A stretch of 64,000 nt of DNA from Paenibacillus typhae (GTDB lineage: Bacteria > Bacillota > Bacilli > Paenibacillales > Paenibacillaceae): NCBI RefSeq assembly GCF_900099765.1, contig NZ_FNDX01000003.1, positions 266,741-330,740 of the forward strand. The letters run 5' to 3'. How positions within the stretch are numbered: the first letter of the stretch is position 1; every line of letters begins with the position of its first letter. The position numbers were made by a program, and so were the translations under genes. Under the pieces are notes generated by a model that did no database searches, was not told where the DNA came from, and saw only the letters and a list, made by a program, of their open reading frames with translations. This document shows, piece by piece, positions 24,881 to 33,801 of this stretch.

Positions 24881-26428
24881 TTACTTCTTAAGGCCCTTAT
24901 CCTTCAGGAACTGTTCGAATTGCTTCGTTACTTCCGCTACATATTTCTCTTCGCCGGCTTCCTTCAGCTTGCCGTACAGCACAGGCCAGGTTTCTTCAAA
25001 ATCCAGTGTGCCGGTAACCAGCCCGCGTTTGTATTCGCCCCATACGGCGTTCAGGTTGGCGATCTCGGTATTGACCGGCTCGGAGTTGAACTTGAAGGCG
25101 CCGACAGGGTTAACCTCGGAATCAGAGTTGATCTTCTTGGTCTCTTCCCAGACATTCTCCGGCTGGCCTTCCTTCAGATAGGAGTTGAAGACGCTGCCAA
25201 AAACCCAGTCCATATTCGGCACATAACGCGAATCCGGCAATGCTTTGATGTAGTCGCCCGTTGTCTTCTCATAGTGGACACCTTCTACGCCGTTGCAGAG
25301 CAGATTGTACAGCTCCTTGTCGGTATTCACCAGATTCAGCAGCATCATGGCCCGTTCCGGATTAGCAGATGTACGGCTGATCGACTGGTTAGTCGTTGCC
25401 GAATAGCCGTTGGAGAACCAGTCGCTCAGCGGAACGGTAATGACCTCGTTGCCGCCGTTTTTGGCTTTTACCTCCGCTTCAACACCCGGCTTGAGCGTCA
25501 CGTTGAAGTCAACGGCAATCTGGCCTTTGGTGAGATAATCGTTCATTTTCTCGGTAGCGGCATCTTTGTAGATATACCCTTCCTTATACCATTTGCTGGC
25601 CAGCCGGAAATTGTCGAGCTCCTCTTCCGGATAACGGTGCAGCGTATAAGTTGGATCGTCGGTTTTGATATAGAAATGGTCATCCAGGCCCGGAACTACC
25701 CAGTACTGGTCGTCATGCGACTGCGGATTAATAAAGGAGGTGCCGAATACGCCGAATGGAATAATGTCCGGCTCGTTCTGCTTGATCTGGGCCAGGAACG
25801 GCTCAATATCGGCGATTTTTTTGATGGAAGCGGTGTCAAGATTGTACTTGTCGGCAAAACGCTTCTGGATAATGAACCCGTAACGCGAGCCGTTGATCTG
25901 CTGATTCGGAATCCCGTAGATTTCCCCGTCCACCGAGAGACCGTCCCACATCACCTGCGGCACATCGGCCTTCAGCTCAGGGGCATATTGCTCCAGCAGC
26001 GCATCCATCGGCTGAATGGCGCCTTTGCGGACCAGCTCCTCCGGCTTCAGCATGTAACCGGTCCAGAGAATGTCGAACTTCTCGCCTGCAGCCAGCACCG
26101 TGTTCATCTTCTGCACATAGTCACCGACAGCGACCGGCATCAGCTTGACTGTGGCATTGATTTTTTCCTTCACAATCTTGTTGACTTCCTCCTGCACCTT
26201 GGCCTGGTCGGCCTGCAGCTGTGACAGCGGATAATACCAGGTCAGCTCGACCGGCTTCAGCTCCTCTGTGCCCGAATCCGTAGCCGGAGCCGCCGTCTGT
26301 GCGCCTTCCGTGGCAGTGCCCCCTGCACTGTTCCCGTTGTTTCCGTTGTTGCCGTTGCCGCCGCAGGCACTAAGCACCGATGCTGCCAGCAATACGAGCG
26401 CCAGAACTCCAAACAGCCTTTTTTTCAT
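24881..26428 (-). CDS. Sugar ABC transporter substrate-binding lipoprotein (LplA/YtcQ-like, DUF3502)
   Basis: 515 aa lipoprotein; signal peptide MKKRLFGVLALVLLAASVLSAC with lipobox LSAC, then an Asn/Gly-rich tether. Body is of the large CUT1 binding proteins; the C-terminus (VNTEIANLNAVWGEYKRGLVTG, YGKLKEAGEEKYVAEVTKQF) matches the DUF3502 domain typical of oligosaccharide-binding proteins in Paenibacillus. AGGAGG lies 8 nt before the ATG at 26428; nine upstream codons are discarded. Anchored on the outer face of the membrane, it should hand the glycan to the two permeases encoded just upstream. Confidence 0.93.
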   Translation of the reverse strand: MKKRLFGVLALVLLAASVLSACGGNGNNGNNGNSAGGTATEGAQTAAPATDSGTEELKPVELTWYYPLSQLQADQAKVQEEVNKIVKEKINATVKLMPVAVGDYVQKMNTVLAAGEKFDILWTGYMLKPEELVRKGAIQPMDALLEQYAPELKADVPQVMWDGLSVDGEIYGIPNQQINGSRYGFIIQKRFADKYNLDTASIKKIADIEPFLAQIKQNEPDIIPFGVFGTSFINPQSHDDQYWVVPGLDDHFYIKTDDPTYTLHRYPEEELDNFRLASKWYKEGYIYKDAATEKMNDYLTKGQIAVDFNVTLKPGVEAEVKAKNGGNEVITVPLSDWFSNGYSATTNQSISRTSANPERAMMLLNLVNTDKELYNLLCNGVEGVHYEKTTGDYIKALPDSRYVPNMDWVFGSVFNSYLKEGQPENVWEETKKINSDSEVNPVGAFKFNSEPVNTEIANLNAVWGEYKRGLVTGTLDFEETWPVLYGKLKEAGEEKYVAEVTKQFEQFLKDKGLKK

Positions 26429-26464
26429 GTGTGTGACCTCCTGTACTTTGTACATGATTGTATG

Positions 26465-27349
26465 TTAACCCTTTAGGGAGCCAACCGTAAGCCCTTTGAC
26501 AAAAAACCGCTGGAAAAACGGGAAGATCACCAGCATCGGTCCGCCGGCCAGCACCGCAATCGCCATCCGCGCCGAGCTGTTCGGGAAGCTGGACAAATCA
26601 ATGCCGAGCTGTCCGGTAAACTCCGAATTGGTTGTGAGAAACTCGATACTGTTGAGCGTCCGCACCAGCAGCAGCTGCAGCGGCACCTTATTCGGATCAT
26701 CGATGTAGAGCATCGCGTTAAACCATTCGTTCCAGTAGGTGAAGGAAATCAGCAGCCCGAGTGTCGCCAGCGCCGGAGTGGAGAGCGGCAGGATGATCCG
26801 GAAAAAGATGCGGAACTCCCGCGCCCCGTCGATTTTGGCCGATTCAATGATCTCGAGCGGAATCTTGGACATGAACCCTTTCATAACCATAATGTTGAAC
26901 GGTGAGAGGAGAATCGGCAGAATCAGCGCCCACAGACTGTCCTTCAGATGCAGGTATTGCGTAATGAGGATGTAGGAGGGAACGAGCCCGCCGCTGAACA
27001 GCATCGTAAAGAACACATAAAAGGTAGTCACCCGGTTATACCGGTAATCCTGCCGGGAAATCACGTACGCGGTCATCGCGGTCAGCAGCAGGCCTAACAG
27101 CGCTCCGACTACAGTTATGGTGATGGTCACCCCGTAAGCACGGAACAGGATATCCGGGGCGTCCAGCAGATAACGGTAGGCGTCCAGACTAAATTTTTCC
27201 GGGATGAACTGGTATCCGTTGGCGGTCAACGACTTTTCGTCCGTCAGCGACACGGCAACGACCAGCAGAAACGGCAGAATGACTACAAGGGAAAGCACCG
27301 TAAACAGCAGATTAATGAACAGCTTGGAGAATTCAAATTTTCGGGCCAC
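26465..27349 (-). CDS. Carbohydrate ABC transporter permease (LplC/YtcP-like, CUT1)
   Basis: 294 aa, six membrane helices. The cytoplasmic coupling loop EIIESAKIDGAREFRIFFRIILPLS carries the EAA-G signature, and the protein ends FFVKGLTVGSLKG, standard for this family. The GTG start at 27349 is 9 nt after AAGGAGG; the longer frame would put that site inside the coding region. Partner of the LplB-like permease whose stop lies 14 bp upstream. No ATPase gene accompanies the pair. Confidence 0.94.
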   Translation of the reverse strand: MARKFEFSKLFINLLFTVLSLVVILPFLLVVAVSLTDEKSLTANGYQFIPEKFSLDAYRYLLDAPDILFRAYGVTITITVVGALLGLLLTAMTAYVISRQDYRYNRVTTFYVFFTMLFSGGLVPSYILITQYLHLKDSLWALILPILLSPFNIMVMKGFMSKIPLEIIESAKIDGAREFRIFFRIILPLSTPALATLGLLISFTYWNEWFNAMLYIDDPNKVPLQLLLVRTLNSIEFLTTNSEFTGQLGIDLSSFPNSSARMAIAVLAGGPMLVIFPFFQRFFVKGLTVGSLKG

Positions 27350-27363
27350 TGTCTGGCACCTCC

Positions 27364-28350
27364 TTACCATAGAGAGTTATCAGGATCGACTTTGCGCACA
27401 ATTCCGTTGGCCGTCAGCACCAGCACCAGACCGACAACCGACTGGTAAAAGCCTGTAGCCGCAGACATGCTCACATTGCCGACTTCACGCAGCGCACGGT
27501 ACACATAAGTATCAATAATATCTGTAGAGCCGTAGAGAAAGCCTGAATTGTTCGGGATAAAATAGTGCAGGCCGAAGTCCCCGCGGAACATATTGCCGAT
27601 AGACAGGATCAACATGATGATGATGATTGGAGCCATAAGCGGGATGGTGATTTTGAACGCCATCTGCCGTTTGGTCGCCCCGTCGATCCGCGCCGCCTCG
27701 TAATATTCACTGTTGATTCCAATAATGCCGGCAAAATAAATCAGCGTGTTGAAGCCCACTACCTTCCATAATTGCACCAGGATGAGGATAACCGGCCATG
27801 GCGCGGCATCCTGGTACCAGCTGACCGGATTAAGGCCGAACGATTCCAGCGTGCGGTTGATGAAGCCGTCGGAATGGTTCAGAAAGGCGTATGCGACATA
27901 CCCTACAAGTACCCATGACAGGAAATGGGGCAAAAACAGCGCAGTCTGGTAGAACTTGCTTACCTTGGCCTTGATTTCGTTCATCAGGATCGCCAGCAGC
28001 AGCGCCGCCGAGGTCCCCACCAGAATATAAGCGGTATTATAAAGAACGGTGTTGCGGGTAATCCGCCATGCTGTATCGGTGGTGAACAAATAACGGAAAT
28101 TATCCAGCCCCACCCACTCGCTGCCGAAGATGCCCAGATCATAACGGTAGTTTTTGAAGGCGATAATCAGGCCGATCATTGGAATATAGGCAAAAATCAA
28201 TTTGTACAAAATCCCCGGCAGGGAGAGCAGAAACAGCTCGCGGTTGTTCTTAAAATGATGCAGCTCTCTTCCCGCCCATGACTTCCTGCGTTTTCCCGGC
28301 GGTGCACCCGCATGTGCCCTCTGCCCGGTAAGTGTGACGTTCTTCTGCAT
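27364..28350 (-). CDS. Carbohydrate ABC transporter permease (LplB-like, CUT1)
   Basis: 328 aa with six predicted membrane helices; N-terminal LFLLSLPGILYKLIFAYIPMIGLIIAFKNY and coupling loop EYYEAARIDGATKRQMAFKITIPLM (EAA-G) are LplB hallmarks. Start ATG after GGAAGGGG. First structural gene of the transporter unit; a strong terminator lies between it and the sensor-regulator gene, so it needs its own promoter, probably under control of that regulator. Confidence 0.94.
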   Translation of the reverse strand: MQKNVTLTGQRAHAGAPPGKRRKSWAGRELHHFKNNRELFLLSLPGILYKLIFAYIPMIGLIIAFKNYRYDLGIFGSEWVGLDNFRYLFTTDTAWRITRNTVLYNTAYILVGTSAALLLAILMNEIKAKVSKFYQTALFLPHFLSWVLVGYVAYAFLNHSDGFINRTLESFGLNPVSWYQDAAPWPVILILVQLWKVVGFNTLIYFAGIIGINSEYYEAARIDGATKRQMAFKITIPLMAPIIIIMLILSIGNMFRGDFGLHYFIPNNSGFLYGSTDIIDTYVYRALREVGNVSMSAATGFYQSVVGLVLVLTANGIVRKVDPDNSLW

Positions 28351-28536
28351 AACCAAAGCCCCTTCCTTTCTTCGTTAACGGCTGCCTGTGTGTCAGGCTT
28401 TGCATGGCCTAAGAATAGCGCAGCAGCAAGCATTTACGGTACTGTACAATCGCAAGAATGCTGTAAATCCGGACTGTACAGTTCCCTGATTTCTGCTTCC
28501 GGACAGAGGCGTGCTGCGGCTGTGCGGCAAAAGGCC

Positions 28537-28575
28537 AAAAAGGCCCGCTGAATGAAAAAATCTCACTCGCGGGCC
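28537..28575 (-). terminator. Terminator of the membrane AraC regulator gene
   Basis: On the minus strand GGCCCGC (28575-28569) pairs with GCGGGCC (28548-28542) across a 20-nt loop, followed by TTTTT. Lies 14 bp after the stop codon. Confidence 0.8.
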
Positions 28576-28588
28576 CGGCATTCCGTTA

Positions 28589-30925
28589 TTATTTGCTGCG
28601 GTCAATCGCTGATTTCAGGCGGTATTCCTTCGGGGTCGTCCCGTAGCGGCGTTTGAACAGCCGGTAAAAATAGCTTTCGTTGCCGAAGCCGACCTTTTCC
28701 ATTATCTCTGTCACGGTCAAATCCTTCTGCTCGAGGTATTCCCTGGCATAGGCCAGGCGCGCCGCATTGATCTGGTCAACAACCGTTATGCCCTCCTGCG
28801 CCTTGAACACCTGGCCCAGATAAACGGAGCTCATCTTCAGCATGTCGGCGATCCGCTGCACATTCAGGTCAGGGTCGGCATAATGCCGGTCGATAATCTC
28901 CTTCACGGTCTCCGCCAGCAGGCGGCTCTTGTCCTCGCGGCCGCTCCGGCGCTGCTCGGCAACCTCGCGCACGACCTCCAGCAGCACGGCTTCGATTTCA
29001 TCAAGCGTCTCTTTCTCCAGAATCCGCCGGTTAATGGCCTGCAGGTTGACGGATACGGGATTGACGTTATGGCTGTTCATCTCACCGAGTGTATTGCTCA
29101 GGGTAACTGCCAGATGCAGCACCGCCGAGAACATATTCTCGTAGCTGAAGCTGCCGAGCAGCTCCCGCCAGCTGCGGATCGCCTGCTCCGTCTCCTGCAG
29201 ATCGCCGCCCTTCAGCCCTTCCATCAGCTGCCGCTCCAGCTCCTGCGGGATGCGCAGTGTCTCATTCTGCTCATTTTCAAGCAGATTCTCCGGCTCAAGC
29301 ACCGCCCCTTTGCCGTAGATCATCCGGTAATGGGAATGGCGGACGGCCAGATTATAATGCCGGGTAATGCTGCGGTAGTCCGTGAACATCTCGCTGAGCG
29401 TAACCGTAAATGTAATCCGGTAATACGCCTGAACGGTTTGCTGAAGCTCTCTGAACCGTCCGCCCAGCTGCTCCAGCCCAACGGCTGCGGCTGTTTGGTC
29501 TGCTGCTCCTGCTCCGCTGCCGCATATAAAGACGAGGTGCCCGCTTTTCATATCTACAGCTTCGCACGAGCCGTCCTGGCTGAGCAGCTCCTGGCCGATG
29601 TTAGCAATGGCAAAGTACAGCAGGGACTCCATCGCAGCGCCCTGGCCGGCGGCAAGCCCCTGAAGATCGTCAATCTGCACCAGGGCGAGCCGCAGCGGCG
29701 CCGGATAAGCAATATCTATGCCATATTGCTCCCTGATCTGCAGGAACGCATTCTCGTCTACACTTCCGCTTGCCCCGACCAGGCTGCGCAGCTGATACAC
29801 CTTGGCAATATTCGACTGCGAGGCCCGTTCCTGCTCCAGCCCCTTCAGCTTGCCGATCATCTCCGTTACATTGGCTGCAATTAGCGACAGTTCATCCTGG
29901 CCCTGCGGGGTGCCGCGTTCAATCTGCGGCACCAGCGTCAGCAGCTGGCCGACCGGCTTATACAGCCGCAGCGAAAAGAACACGGACAGCATGACCGCAA
30001 GCAGAACCACGGACAGCGTTACCGCCACCTCTGTCCATTTCATCTGCCGCACGCTGCCCAGCACCACATCATAATCCTGCAGGCTGACAATCTGCCAGTT
30101 ATTCAGCGCCTTGCTTAAATAAGTGACCTTGTATTTCCGGTCTTCATGATTGTAGATAAAGGAATCCACCGGCTTCTCCGATGGCGTAAGCCGCGGCAGC
30201 AGGTCCTGCTTAATATTAAGTCCTGCAGGCAGCAGCCCGTCGGTCGAGATCAGCACCTCGCCTTCGCTGTCAGTAATGAAAAGCACATCGTTTTGCCGCT
30301 CCGCCACCAGATTAAGCGCTTTCACATTATCAAGCATCCAGTCCGGCTTCACCGTCAGAATCAGCACATTGTCATTAATGGAGCCCAGCGCATCCCCGTC
30401 ATAAAGAAAGAAGGCAAACACGTCGATCCCGTCGTTGTTGCCGTCCAGATCCAGGGGAATCAGCTGCAGCTTCGGCAGACCGGACCTTGAAGCCATATAG
30501 CTCTCTAATGCCCCATACAGGACACTGTTGTTGATGTCATGGTTAAGTGACGAAAAGAACCGCTGCTGCGCACCGTTATAGAATACTGCGGCGTGCAGAT
30601 ACGGCGATGAGGCGACGGTATGATTCAGGCGTTCTATTTTGAGAATGCTCTGCTTGTAATCTGCCCCTGACTTCAGCGCGAGCAGCTCTTCGTCGTTATA
30701 CAGTGATACGGCCAGATCCCTCACGATGCCATTCATATTCTCAACGTTATAGTTGATCTGGGTCAGCAGCTTCCGGTCAGCTTCATTCTGCAGGCTGAGC
30801 ACCCGGCTGCGGGCACTGGCATTCAAAAAAAGCGAGGCAACAGCAAGTGTGGCAACCACCAGCATAAAGCTGAGCAAAATCCGCTGCAGATATTTGCGTG
30901 AACGGATCGTCTGGAGTACATTCAT
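28589..30925 (-). CDS. Membrane-bound AraC-family regulator with extracellular sensor
   Basis: 778 aa one-component regulator. TM1 (about 15-35), extracellular Cache-like domain (36-290; DVLFITDSEGEVLISTDG), TM2 (about 305-325), HAMP-like linker, a middle cytosolic domain (GGDEF-like fold, no catalytic motif seen) and a C-terminal AraC DNA-binding domain (DPDLNVQRIADMLKMSSVYLGQVFKAQEGI, EIMEKVGFGNESYFYRLFKRRYGTTPKEYR). Such proteins sense sugars outside and switch on adjacent CUT1 transporter genes, here the four genes downstream. GGGGGAG lies 7 nt before the ATG. Confidence 0.93.
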   Translation of the reverse strand: MNVLQTIRSRKYLQRILLSFMLVVATLAVASLFLNASARSRVLSLQNEADRKLLTQINYNVENMNGIVRDLAVSLYNDEELLALKSGADYKQSILKIERLNHTVASSPYLHAAVFYNGAQQRFFSSLNHDINNSVLYGALESYMASRSGLPKLQLIPLDLDGNNDGIDVFAFFLYDGDALGSINDNVLILTVKPDWMLDNVKALNLVAERQNDVLFITDSEGEVLISTDGLLPAGLNIKQDLLPRLTPSEKPVDSFIYNHEDRKYKVTYLSKALNNWQIVSLQDYDVVLGSVRQMKWTEVAVTLSVVLLAVMLSVFFSLRLYKPVGQLLTLVPQIERGTPQGQDELSLIAANVTEMIGKLKGLEQERASQSNIAKVYQLRSLVGASGSVDENAFLQIREQYGIDIAYPAPLRLALVQIDDLQGLAAGQGAAMESLLYFAIANIGQELLSQDGSCEAVDMKSGHLVFICGSGAGAADQTAAAVGLEQLGGRFRELQQTVQAYYRITFTVTLSEMFTDYRSITRHYNLAVRHSHYRMIYGKGAVLEPENLLENEQNETLRIPQELERQLMEGLKGGDLQETEQAIRSWRELLGSFSYENMFSAVLHLAVTLSNTLGEMNSHNVNPVSVNLQAINRRILEKETLDEIEAVLLEVVREVAEQRRSGREDKSRLLAETVKEIIDRHYADPDLNVQRIADMLKMSSVYLGQVFKAQEGITVVDQINAARLAYAREYLEQKDLTVTEIMEKVGFGNESYFYRLFKRRYGTTPKEYRLKSAIDRSK

Positions 30926-30944
30926 GGGTTCACTCCCCCTGCGC

Positions 30945-30986
30945 TTAGGTGACCTAACTATAATCCCGGCTGATTTTGCCTGTCAA
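30945..30986 (-). promoter_or_regulatory. Promoter and palindrome of the membrane AraC regulator
   Basis: Minus-strand TTGACA (30986-30981), 18-bp spacer, TATAGT (30962-30957), followed at once by the 13-bp palindrome TTAGGTCACCTAA (30957-30945), which overlaps the expected transcription start and could be an autoregulatory operator. Confidence 0.65.
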
Positions 30987-31033
30987 TCCGCCCTTTGGGG
31001 CACCTTTTGTTATTCCCGGCGCACATCCGGCCA

Positions 31034-31753
31034 TCATTCCGGCTCTGCACCAAAAAGCTCCTGTAAAAGCGTATGCGCCATCACCCGGTGGCCGGAGGCA
31101 TCCGGATGAATCCCGTCACCGTAACGGTAAGCGGAATTTAGCGACCGTTCCTGCCTGATGTGCTTCACCAGCGGCGTGCGCAGATCGATGATCTGATCAG
31201 CCGGACAGCCGCCGGCTAACAGCCAGTCCGCGTAAAGCTCCAGCACCCGGTCGTAATCCCTGTAGGGGGTCAGATAACTGAAATCATCCGCATCCGCCGG
31301 CAGCAGCGGGCCGTTCATGGACCCGGCATCGAACGGCGGCGGAGTCAGCAGGACCAGCTTGGCCCCGGCTTCATGAATCTGTGCACTCAGCCGCCGCATT
31401 CCGTCCTGATAGGCCGCAAACCTTTCAGCGGAGAAGGGATGGTAGATTCCGTCATTCATCCCGTAGCAGGCTACGGCTACATCCGGGCAGGCTTCGGCGA
31501 GCTCCCTTGTGAGCCGTCCATGGATACACGGACGCGGAAACGGATGTGCCGCTTCGCTGAGTCCCGAGGCCGTCTCGCTTGGCACTCCCCGTGCCGTCAG
31601 CCGGACTCCCGGGTGCGGCCGGTGCTCCTTCAGCCATTCTCCGGCCAGCCGGATATATTGACCGTCAGCCGTGATGCTGTCTCCAAGAAACAGGACGTGC
31701 GGCTGTACGGAATTCTGGTTTTCCGTTTCTTTATCAGTAAATAAATGCAGCAT
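31034..31753 (-). CDS. SGNH/GDSL-type hydrolase (likely carbohydrate esterase)
   Basis: 239 aa, no signal peptide. Block I FLGDSITADG with nucleophile Ser26, block III CYGMND with Asn100, and block V GDGIHPDASGH with Asp213/His216 give a complete SGNH catalytic set. Such enzymes in glycan loci remove acetyl groups from sugars such as rhamnogalacturonan. GGAGGG lies just before the ATG at 31753. It is the only gene on this strand between the bipartite element at 31844 and the membrane AraC gene. Confidence 0.88.
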   Translation of the reverse strand: MLHLFTDKETENQNSVQPHVLFLGDSITADGQYIRLAGEWLKEHRPHPGVRLTARGVPSETASGLSEAAHPFPRPCIHGRLTRELAEACPDVAVACYGMNDGIYHPFSAERFAAYQDGMRRLSAQIHEAGAKLVLLTPPPFDAGSMNGPLLPADADDFSYLTPYRDYDRVLELYADWLLAGGCPADQIIDLRTPLVKHIRQERSLNSAYRYGDGIHPDASGHRVMAHTLLQELFGAEPE

Positions 31754-31843
31754 GCTTTTCCCTCCTGACAATTACGCGAAGGCGTGTGGCTTCCTTTAAC
31801 GGCGGTATGCCCGCAACCTAATGGTAGCGCCGCCTGCCCTTTT

Positions 31844-31878
31844 CCGCCTTGACGATATCGCCCTTCCTTAGCATAATA
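31844..31878. promoter_or_regulatory. Bipartite regulatory element, copy 2 (SGNH / AraC divergon)
   Basis: CCGCCTTGACGAT, 11 bp, TTAGCATAATA, identical in both blocks and gap to copy 1 at 20286. Read on the plus strand, TTGACG (31849-31854), 17 bp, CATAAT (31872-31877) would start transcription about at the ATG of the AraC gene (31884), giving a leaderless message. Read on the minus strand it lies 91 bp before the SGNH gene. Confidence 0.6.
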
Positions 31879-31883
31879 TTGCC

Positions 31884-32762
31884 ATGACAACCAAATTATT
31901 AGCGCGGGACATCGGACTTGAGCCCGGATTTACCTTCCGGATCCAGAAATGTCCGCTGACGCATGATTACTATGTACACAGCCATGATTTCTCTGAGCTT
32001 GTCGTCATTCTGTCGGGAAGCGCCGTGCATATCATCGAGGGGAGAGAGTATCCGGTTACGGCCGGCCAGGTTTTTCTGATCCACAGCGGTGTTTCCCATG
32101 GTTACAAGAATGTCGAGGATATTGAGTATGTGAATGTGATGTTCCAGCCCGAGGAGCTGCTGCAGCAGCCTGAGCTCAGGCTACTTCCGGGTTTCCAGGC
32201 GCTGTTCTACATCGAGCCCTTTTACCGCCAGGAGATGTATTTCAAGGGCATGCTTTCGCTGGATGCCGGACAGCTGCTGGAGGCTACACGGCTGCTTGAT
32301 CTGATTCTCAGTGAGCATGAGCGCCGGGAGAACGGCTACCGCCTGATGGTCCGCACCTATTTTACCGCCCTGGTGGGCATGCTCTCCCGTTATTATCAGA
32401 ACAGCAGCGGAGGCGAGGACAACAAGGCGCTGCGCATCGGTGAGGCGGTCACCTATATCGAGGAGCATTTCCTCCAGCCGGTCACCCTGCAGTCCATGGC
32501 GGATATGGCGTATATGTCGACCCGCCAGTTTCTGAGGGTCTTCACCCGGAATTATAAAACTACTCCCATGGACTATGTCATCCGCAAACGGCTGGACTAT
32601 TCCTGTACACTGCTCCAAAATCCCGAGCTTCCGGTTCTGCAGGTTGCTATGGACAGCGGCTTCCACGACCAGAACTATTACGCCCGCCAGTTCCGCAAAC
32701 ATTTCAACTGCACGCCTACCGAATACCGCGGGCGGATCAACGGCTCCGGGGAGCGCGGGTAA
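31884..32762 (+). CDS. AraC-family transcriptional regulator
   Basis: 292 aa. Cupin sensing domain (HDYYVHSHDFSELVVILSGSAVHIIEG, AGQVFLIHSGVSHGY) and two C-terminal helix-turn-helix motifs (LQSMADMAYMSTRQFLRVFTRNYKTTPMDYV; VAMDSGFHDQNYYARQFRKHFNCTPTEYRGR), in the RhaR/RhaS style. There is no ribosome site ahead of the ATG, in keeping with a leaderless transcript from the promoter-like element at 31849-31877. Candidate regulator of the divergent SGNH gene and, through the shared element, of the GH2 operon. Confidence 0.92.
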   Translation: MTTKLLARDIGLEPGFTFRIQKCPLTHDYYVHSHDFSELVVILSGSAVHIIEGREYPVTAGQVFLIHSGVSHGYKNVEDIEYVNVMFQPEELLQQPELRLLPGFQALFYIEPFYRQEMYFKGMLSLDAGQLLEATRLLDLILSEHERRENGYRLMVRTYFTALVGMLSRYYQNSSGGEDNKALRIGEAVTYIEEHFLQPVTLQSMADMAYMSTRQFLRVFTRNYKTTPMDYVIRKRLDYSCTLLQNPELPVLQVAMDSGFHDQNYYARQFRKHFNCTPTEYRGRINGSGERG

Positions 32763-33668
32763 TCACTCCCTGCCCTCTCCTGCTGCCGCGGCTTCATCCC
32801 GCTGGCGCAGCCGTCTCCGGTAAGCTACCGGGGTCATGCCGAATCTTGCGCTGAACAGCCGGGTCAGGTAGTTGGCATCCCGGATGCCGATCCGTTCGGC
32901 AATATCGGAGACGCTGAGCACCGTGCCGCCGAGCAGCTTCTTGGCTTCCTCCAGCCGCCGCTGCAGCACATACTGCAGCGGCGTTGTCCCGATATGCTGC
33001 TTCATGCATCTCGTAATATAATCCGCCTGGAAATGCAGCTCCTCCTGCAGCCCTGTCACCTGAAACGGCTCCTTCCAATGCCTGTCGAGATAAGCCGCCG
33101 CTGCCCGGGCCAGCCGGACCGCCGGCTCCGGCAGCGCCGTGCGGGCGCATTCCGCCTGAAGGGCTGCCATCAGCTCGGCCAGCAGAACATGCAGCCGCAG
33201 GGCATTCTCGGCGTTCAGCCGGCTGTGAATCTCGTTCATCTCATCCAGAATCGGCTCCAGCGCCTCTACGTCTACGGCAGCAAACTTCGGCATGTACAGC
33301 CGCTGCTGTGCAGAGGGCTCCTCATCCTCTACCGTTCCTTTGGCCAGCAGTGCAGACCAGGGAATCTCCTCCTGCAGGATATAAGCCGGCTTCCCCTCAT
33401 GGATGAAATGCACCCAGTAAATCTCCGTATCCTCTTCACAGACCTTGTAGCCCTCGTGCGGCAGCCCTGCCTCAAGCACCAGCAGCCTGCCCGGGCCGAT
33501 CGCGTATTCCTTCCCCTGTTCAGCCATGTAGAGCGTTCCCCGCTTGACCAGCAGCAGATCATATACCCCGAAGGTACGGGCAAAATGCCGGTCACCCGGC
33601 GACCAGACGGCCAGTCCCACCGTGACAAACTTCGGCAGCGGCGGAATCGTAAATTCCAGACAGTGCAC
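32763..33668 (-). CDS. AraC-family transcriptional regulator
   Basis: 301 aa. N-terminal cupin (GVYDLLLVKRGTLYMAEQGKEY, PGRLLVLEAGLPHEGY) then double helix-turn-helix (QVTGLQEELHFQADYITRCMKQHIGTTPLQYV; DIAERIGIRDANYLTRLFSARFGMTPVAYRRR). GTG start with GGAGGGG upstream. Tail-to-tail with the preceding AraC gene (stop codons adjacent) and divergent from the GHL6-like glycosidase gene, which it probably regulates. Confidence 0.92.
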   Translation of the reverse strand: MHCLEFTIPPLPKFVTVGLAVWSPGDRHFARTFGVYDLLLVKRGTLYMAEQGKEYAIGPGRLLVLEAGLPHEGYKVCEEDTEIYWVHFIHEGKPAYILQEEIPWSALLAKGTVEDEEPSAQQRLYMPKFAAVDVEALEPILDEMNEIHSRLNAENALRLHVLLAELMAALQAECARTALPEPAVRLARAAAAYLDRHWKEPFQVTGLQEELHFQADYITRCMKQHIGTTPLQYVLQRRLEEAKKLLGGTVLSVSDIAERIGIRDANYLTRLFSARFGMTPVAYRRRLRQRDEAAAAGEGRE

Positions 33669-33725
33669 CGTATCCCCTCCTTATCCCAAAGTCGGTTTTG
33701 TGCTATTTCAAGTCTATATTATCAC

Positions 33726-33739
33726 TGGTAGCGCTTGCA
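33726..33739 (+). promoter_or_regulatory. Candidate cre (CcpA) site before the GHL6-like gene
   Basis: TGGTAGCGCTTGCA differs from the loose cre consensus TGNAANCGNWNNCW at one position. It lies 62 bp before the start codon, downstream of an AT-rich stretch (TATATTAT, 33715-33722) that could be the -10 region. Confidence 0.35.
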
Positions 33740-33801
33740 GAAAAGAGGTACATTGACTGGGAATCGCTTTACATCCAATTTCTATAAGGGGCTGTTCATC
33801 C

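Noticed and set aside
22944..26224. Plus-strand frames of 246 and 434 codons opposite the beta-helix and binding-protein genes
   Set aside because: Antisense shadows; the minus-strand proteins have signal peptides and family motifs in the right place.
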